27,791 bases of DNA from Bacillota bacterium (lineage in GTDB: Bacteria > Bacillota > Clostridia > Tissierellales > Peptoniphilaceae). The notes under the pieces are model-generated. The model was not told the origin of the DNA. It saw only the letters and a program-made list of their open reading frames with translations, and did no database searches. The position numbers and the translations under genes were made by a program. The stretch lies in contig JAEXBU010000098.1 in the NCBI GenBank assembly GCA_023393815.1, forward strand, positions 1-27,791, written 5' to 3'. Shown piece after piece: positions 21,809-27,791 of the stretch; position 1 is the first letter of the stretch; every line of letters begins with the position of its first letter.

Positions 21809-22801
21809 ATGGCATCTTTCTTCGACAAACTGCATCGAGAGTACGACGCCCTTCGGCGCAAAAACGAGCGAACCCTGATGGAACGTAGAGAAGAAGCTTA
21901 CGCCATGGCCCCCGGCCTGAAAGAGGTGGAAGAAAACATACGGAACTTGGGATTTGAAGCCGCCAAAGCAGGCCTTCGAACCGGCGATCCCGCCGTAGCC
22001 GCCGCCGCCGTGGAGGAAATGAAAAACTACCGCGCCATGGTTCGTGCCATGCTCATCGACGCCGGCCTTCCCGCCGATTACTTAGACCCCATCTACACCT
22101 GCAAGAAATGCAAAGACAAAGGCTACCTGGAAAATGGCGAGCGGTGTAGTTGCATGAAACAACGCATCATCGCCTACCTGCACCGATCCAGCCACATCGA
22201 GCGGCAAATCGAAAAGCACAACTTCGGCAATTTTCGCTTGGACATCTACTCCGATTTACCCTTTGCCGGCGAAGACATCTCCCCGCGGGAAAATATGAAA
22301 GAGATCCTTGCCGTAGCGGAAACCTTTATGGACACCTTCGACGAAGCAAACGACATGAATCTCCTCCTCTACGGGCCCACCGGTTTGGGAAAAACCTTTC
22401 TTTCCCACGCCGTCGCCGCTGAACTGATGGCGCAAGAAAAATCCGTGGTCTACGAAACCGCCTTCGGTTTGGTACGAATAGTTGAGGAAAAAACCTTTAA
22501 CAAAGACGCCTCCGACGAAATAAAAATGGCCTACGACACCCTCTTTACCTCCGATCTGCTAATTATCGACGACCTGGGGACGGAGCTTACCAACAGTTTT
22601 ACCAACTCCCAACTCTTTAACATCGTCAACAGCCGCATGATCGACGGCAAAAAAATGATTATCAACACCAACCTGAGCCCGCGAGAACTCTCCGCCGTCT
22701 ACGGCGACCGCATCTTTAGCCGCATCTTCCATAAATTTGTGCCCATGGCCTTTTTCGGCAAGGATCTTCGTTGGGAAGCGGAGGAATCGGGGGAACTTTA
22801 G
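21809..22801 (+). CDS. dnaI: DnaI/DnaC-type helicase loader ATPase
   Basis: A 330-residue AAA+ ATPase that loads the DnaC-type replicative helicase onto DNA. An N-terminal helical domain (~1-90) and a zinc-binding element (CKKC at ~103-106 and CSC at ~119-121) precede the ATPase. Walker A 'YGPTGLGKTFLSHA' and Walker B 'DLLIIDDLGTEL' are intact, with 'INTNLSPRELSAVYGDRIFSR' as sensor and arginine-finger region. This is the Gram-positive DnaI/primosomal form, not the phage DnaC. The ATG follows the dnaD TAG without a gap, with AAAGGA upstream in dnaD. Together with dnaD it supports the replication-restart operon call. Confidence 0.92.
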   Translation: MASFFDKLHREYDALRRKNERTLMERREEAYAMAPGLKEVEENIRNLGFEAAKAGLRTGDPAVAAAAVEEMKNYRAMVRAMLIDAGLPADYLDPIYTCKKCKDKGYLENGERCSCMKQRIIAYLHRSSHIERQIEKHNFGNFRLDIYSDLPFAGEDISPRENMKEILAVAETFMDTFDEANDMNLLLYGPTGLGKTFLSHAVAAELMAQEKSVVYETAFGLVRIVEEKTFNKDASDEIKMAYDTLFTSDLLIIDDLGTELTNSFTNSQLFNIVNSRMIDGKKMIINTNLSPRELSAVYGDRIFSRIFHKFVPMAFFGKDLRWEAEESGEL

Positions 22802-22814
22802 AGTAGGAGAAACA

Positions 22815-23567
22815 ATGAAAAACTACCGGGAAATAAATAGAGAAACCATCGACCGTTGGGTGGGAGAAGGTTGGCAGTGGGGCATACCCGTGGATCACGA
22901 AACCTACGAAGCGGCAAAAAACGGCGGCCCGTGGGAAATCTTTCTTACCCCCTCCAGACCCGTGCCGAAAGAGTGGTTCGGCGAGTTAAAAGGGGCGCGC
23001 GTTTTGGGCCTTGCCGCGGGCGGCGCGCAACAAATACCCATCTTTCAAGCCCTCGGTTCCCTATGCACCGTCTTGGACTACTCTAGGAGACAAATCGAAA
23101 GCGAAAAGATGGTGGCGGAAAGAGAAGGTTACGCCATTGAGACCATCGAAAGAGATATGACCGAACCCCTACCCTTCGACGACGAGACCTTCGATCTTGT
23201 ATTTCACCCCGTGGCCAATTGCTACGTGGAAAAAGTCGAGCCGATTTTTCAAGAAGCCTATCGCGTTCTAAAAAAAGGCGGCCTGTTTTTGGCCGGCTTG
23301 CCCAACGAAGTCAACTACATCGTCGACGAGGAGGAACGAGAAATTATTTGGAGTATGCCCTTTAATCCCCTGAAAGATCCGAAAGCGGCCGCCTATATGC
23401 GATCCGAAAAAGCCGGCGTGCAATTTTCCCATACGATGGAAGAACAAATCGCAGGACAGCTGAAAGCGGGATTTACCCTTCTGGATCTGTACGAAGACAC
23501 CAACGGCAAAGGACGGCTGCACGAAATGAACATAAAAACCTTCCTCGCCACCAAAGCCGTAAAATAA
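22815..23567 (+). CDS. Class I SAM-dependent methyltransferase
   Basis: A 250-residue methyltransferase of the Methyltransf_11 type. The SAM-binding signature is 'ARVLGLAAGGAQQIP' (motif I, with AAGG for the usual GxGxG), the acidic end of strand 2 is 'VLDYSRRQIESE', motif post-I is 'IERDMTEPLPFDDETFDLVF' and 'AYRVLKKGGLFLAG' is the usual strand-5 region. The substrate cannot be inferred. ATG 22815 follows TAGGAGA; earlier in-frame ATG codons lie inside dnaI. It follows dnaI by 13 bases and may be the last gene of that operon, although its role there is not obvious. No terminator is seen after it. Confidence 0.85.
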   Translation: MKNYREINRETIDRWVGEGWQWGIPVDHETYEAAKNGGPWEIFLTPSRPVPKEWFGELKGARVLGLAAGGAQQIPIFQALGSLCTVLDYSRRQIESEKMVAEREGYAIETIERDMTEPLPFDDETFDLVFHPVANCYVEKVEPIFQEAYRVLKKGGLFLAGLPNEVNYIVDEEEREIIWSMPFNPLKDPKAAAYMRSEKAGVQFSHTMEEQIAGQLKAGFTLLDLYEDTNGKGRLHEMNIKTFLATKAVK

Positions 23568-23716
23568 AAACGAGAGGGGCCGATAACTTCACTATGGTGA
23601 AAGAAATCTATTTTCGAAAGAGGCGCGTGGAAGTTCGAAGAGAAAGGGGAAGAGATGGGAAGAAAACTCGCTAAGAACGGGACGGGCGGCGGGCGAAGTA
23701 AATTTTCGTCCCTTCC

Positions 23717-23745
23717 TTGAGAAATCGTTTTATATCCACTATAAT
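23717..23745 (+). promoter_or_regulatory. Near-consensus sigma-A promoter of the aminotransferase
   Basis: TTGAGA (23717-23722) and TATAAT (23740-23745) are separated by exactly 17 bases; the strongest promoter in the window. Start near 23752, so the leader is ~26 bases. Confidence 0.85.
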
Positions 23746-23777
23746 GAAGATAGTCATAGAAAGAGAGGAGATTTTTT

Positions 23778-24968
23778 ATGAAACTATCTAACCGTATCGA
23801 ATCCATGCCCTACAGCGCCATTCGTAAACTCACCCCCTACGCCAACAAGGCGAAGGAAGAAGGAAAAAAAGTCTACCACTTAAACATCGGTGCACCGGAC
23901 GTGGAAACGCCCCAAGAATTTTTCGATGCCATTAAAAACATCGACATGAAAGTATTAAGCTATGCACCCTCTCCGGGACTTCCCGAACTGCGCGAAGGCA
24001 TGGCGCAATACTATCAACGCCGCAACATTCCCATGGAGGCGGACGACATCGTCGTAACCGTCGGCGGTTCCGAAGCCCTTCTGTTCACCTTGCTCGCCAT
24101 TACCGACGTAGGCGACGAAATCCTTACCTGTGAACCCTACTACACCAACTACTACTCCTACTTCATCGAAACGTCCACCACGGTAACCACCTTCCCCACC
24201 GTCGTGGAAGACGACTTCCACCTGCCCTCCAGAGAAGTCATCGAATCCAAAATCACCGATAAAACCAAAGCCATCTTATTGGCAAACCCCGGAAACCCCA
24301 CCGGTGCCGTCTACACCCAAGAAGAAATTGAACTGATTGCAGACATCGCCATCGACAACAACCTGTGGATCATTGCCGAAGAACTCTACCGCGAATTCAT
24401 CTTCGACGGCAAAGAATTCCACAGCTTCGGAACCATCGAACGCATCCAAGACCGCTTGATCCTTCAAGACTCCATCTCCAAACGCTTCAGCGGTTGCGGC
24501 GCCCGTATCGGGAACTTGGCTTCGAAAAACAAAGAATTCACCGCTGCAGCCAACAAGTTGGCCACCAGCCGCTTGGCCGCTCCGACCGTCGACATGATCG
24601 GTGCCGCAGCTCTCTATCAAATCGACGACTCCTACTTGGATAAAATCGCCGAAGTCTATCAAGAACGCCGCGACGTCATCGTCGAAGAATTAAACAAAAT
24701 CGACGGCGTAAAATGCAACATGGCCGGCGGCGCCTTCTACACCGTAGCCGACCTTCCCGTAGACGACGCCGAAGACTTCTGCCGCTGGTTGCTCGAAGAA
24801 TTTGACGTAGACGGTGAAACCCTTATGATGGCTCCCGCCGCCGGTTTCTACGAACACAGCGAAGACTACAAGAGCCAAGTTCGTTTGGCCTACGTATTGA
24901 ATGTCGATTCGTTGAGAAAAGCTATGCACATTTTGGACGAAGGTCTGAAAGCATACAAAGCAAAATAA
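23778..24968 (+). CDS. Class I/II PLP-dependent aminotransferase
   Basis: A 396-residue fold-type I aminotransferase, nearest in look to the subgroup I aspartate/aromatic type. The substrate arm 'SNRIESMPYSAIRKLTPYA', the 'LNIGAPDVETPQ' opening, 'ANPGNPTGAVYTQEE' (Asn-PLP contact), the Schiff-base Lys in 'DSISKRFSGCGARIG' (pattern SxSKxxxxxGxRxG) and the C-terminal 'VRLAYVLN' Arg that binds the substrate carboxylate are present. The amino donor is not determined: aspartate, alanine and others are possible. RBS GAGGAG precedes the ATG. Codons are strongly biased (repeated AAC, GAA, GTC, ATC) and it has the best promoter and a strong terminator, so high expression as a single-gene unit is likely. 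Confidence 0.88.
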   Translation: MKLSNRIESMPYSAIRKLTPYANKAKEEGKKVYHLNIGAPDVETPQEFFDAIKNIDMKVLSYAPSPGLPELREGMAQYYQRRNIPMEADDIVVTVGGSEALLFTLLAITDVGDEILTCEPYYTNYYSYFIETSTTVTTFPTVVEDDFHLPSREVIESKITDKTKAILLANPGNPTGAVYTQEEIELIADIAIDNNLWIIAEELYREFIFDGKEFHSFGTIERIQDRLILQDSISKRFSGCGARIGNLASKNKEFTAAANKLATSRLAAPTVDMIGAAALYQIDDSYLDKIAEVYQERRDVIVEELNKIDGVKCNMAGGAFYTVADLPVDDAEDFCRWLLEEFDVDGETLMMAPAAGFYEHSEDYKSQVRLAYVLNVDSLRKAMHILDEGLKAYKAK

Positions 24969-24980
24969 GGCCGAGGCCTG

Positions 24981-25011
24981 AAAAGAAGCTCCTTTCGGGG
25001 CTTCTTTTTTT
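24981..25011 (+). terminator. Strong terminator after the aminotransferase
   Basis: AAAAGAAGCTCC (24981-24992) pairs with GGGGCTTCTTTT (24997-25008), one G-U pair, loop TTTC, followed by a T-run to 25011. Confidence 0.92.
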
Positions 25012-25057
25012 GTGCGAAACAAAAAATCTACAGGAGGCATACAAACACAAAAAATTT

Positions 25058-25077
25058 AAAAAAAAAAAAAAAAAAAA
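25058..25077. repeat. 20-base poly(A) tract
   Basis: An uninterrupted run of 20 A lies in the intergenic region between the aminotransferase and the adhesin, about 33 bases upstream of the adhesin -35. No other run of this length occurs in the window. Long homopolymers of this kind can change length by slippage, and A-tracts near promoters can act as bent or UP-type elements. A phase-variation role is possible, not shown. Confidence 0.8.
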
Positions 25078-25110
25078 CAAAAATAGTATATGATTTTCCT
25101 ATAAATTACC

Positions 25111-25139
25111 TTGTTTTTTTGCCCACAATACACTATGCT
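25111..25139 (+). promoter_or_regulatory. Promoter of the surface adhesin gene
   Basis: TTGTTT (25111-25116) and TATGCT (25134-25139) are 17 bases apart. The poly(A) tract ends 33 bases upstream of the -35. The start would be near 25146, leaving a leader of about 70 bases. Confidence 0.55.
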
Positions 25140-25162
25140 AAAGTAGAAACAATAAAAAGGAT

Positions 25163-25183
25163 TTCCTATTTGTCGAATAGGGA
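25163..25183 (+). other. Leader hairpin of the adhesin transcript
   Basis: TTCCTATT (25163-25170) pairs with AATAGGGA (25176-25183), one G-U pair, with loop TGTCG, in the 5' untranslated region. It has no T-run, so it is more likely a messenger-stabilising or regulatory stem than a terminator. Confidence 0.4.
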
Positions 25184-25216
25184 TAAGATAGAAATAAAAA
25201 CAGGGGAGGAGACGGA

Positions 25217-27791
25217 ATGAATACAGGATTTAAGCGCGTTGCGAGTCTTTTGATGGCTATGATTATGATGTTGGAGGTGTTTGCGCCGGGCGTCGCGCGT
25301 GCACAGTCCGCCAACCAAAACAGGGCCGTCGTCAGCGACGAAGAATTCGTTCCGTCGGGGGATGTGTTTGTTCCCTCCGGTCAAAAACAAAACAAAGAGA
25401 AGACACCGGCGGTTGCGGAACCGGCGACGGTGGCTCCTGCCCGCCAGGCCCCCGTTGCCAGCCCGGGAGAAGAGACTTACAAGGAAGTCCCCAAGGCCGA
25501 AGTGTCGGAAGAAAAGGCGCCCCAACCCTTAGTCCAAGACAATCCCGAAAGCAAAGAAATGGCCTTGGAATTTGCGGAAGAAAAAGAAAAGGCTCGCGTT
25601 GCCTCGCCCATGAATCCCGGCGGCATCGAAGACAAAAAATTTACCATCCTTACCCGCTTCGATGTATCGACCGCCCACGGAGTCGTCCGAAAGGGGCAAA
25701 CCTTTACCTTGCATTTGGATGAAAAGCTCACGGTGAAAGATCCCTCCACCTTAAAACGCCTCAGCTACAACGGAAAAGTCATTACCGAAGTGCCCGTCTA
25801 CAACAAAGATGCCAACACCATTACATACACTCTAAAAGAGGACATTAACGAAGATATCCAAGTGCCTATGAAAGTGGACGTGGATTACAATACGGCGAAC
25901 ATCGATCCCGACGCAAAAGAATTTACCGTCATAAACCGCGTGACGGGCATCGGCCTCGCCGAAGCCGAAGACCTGCTCCCCGTGGTGGTGGATGCCAATG
26001 GGAATATGCTTTCCACCATCATCGAACCGGGGCGGGATGACGTGGTACAAGTGATCGAAGAGGGAGACAACTACAAAGTCAACGTGGACGCCTACGGCGA
26101 ACCCGTCGTCAAGGATAGTGAAATGGCCGGCATTCGCTGGACCGTAAAGATCACCTCCGATTCGGATTTGCATGCCCTGGGTCTGAAGACGAACTTCACC
26201 ACCGTAAAGGGATCGGGCCTCGGCGAGATCGAAAACATTGCCGTGACCAATGTAACCGTGCCTGCAGGGGACATAAAAGACAACGCCTCCATTAAGGGGA
26301 ACTTGGGTATCGTGGACTCCAAGCACCACAATGTGAGCCAAACCACCAAGGAATTGTACTACACCTTCTATACCCCGAGGACTACGAAACAGACGTCTTA
26401 TATGTTGGATCTGTCCGCGGTCTTAACCAATAAAAAGGAGAAAGGTACGGACAAGCCGGTGGCAGGGGCCGTGCGCCTCATTCTGCCGGAAGGCTACAGC
26501 CAAGACCAAATTCAAGAAGCCACCCCCACCCGCGTGGGCATGAACAACCGAACCACGATCATGGGGGAATTTTGCTCGGAAAATAAGGCCACATGGACCG
26601 TCACCGACGCAGTATCCTCCAAAGACCCGGAAAGTGAAAGGGGATTGCCTCTGGAGTCCCGCAGTCTGGGCGACAATCAAAGCCTTCAACCCGGCGGTGG
26701 GCGAATGGCCGTCTACGGTATCGACGCCGTGACCGGGGAAATGGTCGTAAAGACGCCGGCAACGAATGTTGACGGTTTTCCCGCGCAGGGAGAAAATCCC
26801 GGTGCCCAAGACGTGGGTACCATTGCGGTTTGGGAACTTCAAACGGATCTTAAAAATGCCACGTCTCCCCAAGATTATACCGTCTCCGGCGTCTCTATTT
26901 CGAAATACGAAGATTTAAGCGTCAATCAGGAATGGGGCGAAATGCCCGAGGGCGTTCGAATGCCCGCGCAAAATTTTGTTGCCAAAGACAGCGACGGCAG
27001 CTCCCTAGGAACGTGGAGCGTGGAAAAAGGCGAACCGGGAAAGACCCAACGAAAGATTACTCTCGCCGACGTGAAATTCTGGAACATTGAAAATGACGGC
27101 ACGGCGAAGCGATGGGCGCGCAAGATCGAACAGCAATTTACGCCGGAAGAAGAAGACATCGCTGGAAGAACCTACCGTTACTATGAAAATCTGAACTACT
27201 ACATGGCGTACGAAAAGGTGCACTATATGCAAAACCGCGCCGTGGAAACCACCACGGGCAAGCCGGGCACCTTCTCGGTCTTAAAAGTGGACAGCAAAGA
27301 TTTAAACAAAAAATTGCAAGGGGCGACCTACAGGCTCAATGGCGCCGGCGTCGAAGCGACGACCGGTCCCGACGGCAAGGCCACCTTCTCGAACATCGAA
27401 CCGGGCGCTTACACCTTAGTGGAAACCAAGGCGCCGAGCGGTTACAAATTGGACCAAAGCTCAAAGACCGTGACCATTACCACCAATGGAGACATCAGCG
27501 TCACTGGATCCAACACGTCGTTCTCCGGCGGCGGAAATAAAACCGTAACGGTGAACCACGACAGTTACCCGAACTGGCCCGACTACATGAACGCCATGCA
27601 CTACGGGAAGTTGGAAGAAAATGGCAGGGTAGCGTTTTATTTGTACCTGAAGCCCAATGCCGCGACGCAAGGGGCGACCGACAGGGATACCCGTCTGCAC
27701 ATTTCCATTCCCGGTGTAAATGTCACCGATGTTTCCGCTTACGACGTCGATCCCCATACACAAAGGGAAACTATCCGCAGGGCCATGGAAG
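25217..27791 (+). CDS. SpaA-type surface adhesin/pilin-like protein, 5' part
   Basis: An open frame of at least 858 codons runs off the window's right edge without a stop. A signal peptide covers 1-29 (basic start, 'LLMAMIMMLEVF' core, cleavage likely after 'VARA'). Residues ~30-130 are Pro/Glu/Lys-rich low-complexity. From ~140 come beta-rich adhesin domains ('FTILTRFDVSTAHGVV', with 'SYNGKVITEVPVYNK'). Residues ~683-755 form a SpaA/Cna_B-type prealbumin-like domain: 'GTFSVLKVDSKDLNKKLQGA', then 'LVETKAPSGYKLD', with Lys690 and Glu736 placed for a self-forming isopeptide bond. A C-terminal sortase motif would lie outside the window. GGGGAGGAG precedes ATG 25217. It is a cell-wall anchored adhesin by type, with the ligand unknown. 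Confidence 0.85.
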   Translation, partial: MNTGFKRVASLLMAMIMMLEVFAPGVARAQSANQNRAVVSDEEFVPSGDVFVPSGQKQNKEKTPAVAEPATVAPARQAPVASPGEETYKEVPKAEVSEEKAPQPLVQDNPESKEMALEFAEEKEKARVASPMNPGGIEDKKFTILTRFDVSTAHGVVRKGQTFTLHLDEKLTVKDPSTLKRLSYNGKVITEVPVYNKDANTITYTLKEDINEDIQVPMKVDVDYNTANIDPDAKEFTVINRVTGIGLAEAEDLLPVVVDANGNMLSTIIEPGRDDVVQVIEEGDNYKVNVDAYGEPVVKDSEMAGIRWTVKITSDSDLHALGLKTNFTTVKGSGLGEIENIAVTNVTVPAGDIKDNASIKGNLGIVDSKHHNVSQTTKELYYTFYTPRTTKQTSYMLDLSAVLTNKKEKGTDKPVAGAVRLILPEGYSQDQIQEATPTRVGMNNRTTIMGEFCSENKATWTVTDAVSSKDPESERGLPLESRSLGDNQSLQPGGGRMAVYGIDAVTGEMVVKTPATNVDGFPAQGENPGAQDVGTIAVWELQTDLKNATSPQDYTVSGVSISKYEDLSVNQEWGEMPEGVRMPAQNFVAKDSDGSSLGTWSVEKGEPGKTQRKITLADVKFWNIENDGTAKRWARKIEQQFTPEEEDIAGRTYRYYENLNYYMAYEKVHYMQNRAVETTTGKPGTFSVLKVDSKDLNKKLQGATYRLNGAGVEATTGPDGKATFSNIEPGAYTLVETKAPSGYKLDQSSKTVTITTNGDISVTGSNTSFSGGGNKTVTVNHDSYPNWPDYMNAMHYGKLEENGRVAFYLYLKPNAATQGATDRDTRLHISIPGVNVTDVSAYDVDPHTQRETIRRAME

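Noticed and set aside
20954..21835. 293-codon antisense open frame
   Set aside because: Antisense to dnaD, with a strong Val/Gly bias of the mirrored codons and no ribosome-binding site.
25029..25040. Ribosome-binding-like AGGAGG after the aminotransferase terminator
   Set aside because: No start codon opens a credible frame after it; the run to the poly(A) tract is A-rich and non-coding.
1..27791. tRNA, rRNA, CRISPR, insertion sequences or prophage
   Set aside because: I looked for cloverleaf-like stems, repeat-spacer patterns, transposase motifs and flanking direct repeats and found none I could support.

Overview
The window is a gene-dense stretch of an accessible Gram-positive, Firmicutes-type chromosome with a moderate G+C content, by eye a little over half. 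Evidence for the lineage is the DnaD plus DnaI-type helicase-loader pair, a WalJ/YycJ hydrolase, a short EpsC-type serine acetyltransferase, a DegV protein, an OatA-like acyltransferase, a SpaA-type surface adhesin, strong GGAGG ribosome-binding sites and frequent GTG/TTG starts. A host-associated anaerobic coccus of the Peptoniphilaceae type would fit, but that is a guess from gene content. I saw no tRNA, rRNA, CRISPR array, insertion sequence or prophage.

Layout: 1-484 end of a degV gene with a bidirectional terminator; 527-790 a decayed symporter remnant on the minus strand; 978-2162 a YkvI-type transporter; 2263-4077 an OatA-like O-acetyltransferase; 4171-5244 a GldA-like metal alcohol dehydrogenase. 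A minus-strand block follows: cysK-cysE (cysteine synthesis, own promoter, terminating convergently against the dehydrogenase), an ornithine cyclodeaminase-family gene and a universal stress protein. On the plus strand come pirin (monocistronic), walJ-surE-DMT transporter (tightly packed), a membrane protein coupled to a small NIF3-like protein, and a 19-codon membrane peptide ORF leading into nfo (endonuclease IV).

14226-17915 is a minus-strand cluster: half-size ChrA, a PTS EIIC-like membrane protein, second half-size ChrA, then glpK. It faces proC divergently across a promoter region with a palindromic -10. Plus-strand genes then run to the end: proC, a MATE efflux protein, a GNAT-dnaD-dnaI-methyltransferase operon (replication-restart helicase loading), a monocistronic, apparently highly expressed class I aminotransferase, and from 25217 the first ~858 codons of a large secreted SpaA-domain adhesin running off the window, preceded by a 20-A homopolymer.

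Most genes are recognisable housekeeping or transport genes. The parts most worth a second look are the ChrA/EIIC/ChrA cluster, the adhesin with its A20 tract, the 19-aa ORF, and the decayed symporter. I did not find a clear, wholly new multi-gene system; the ChrA/EIIC cluster is the nearest candidate.
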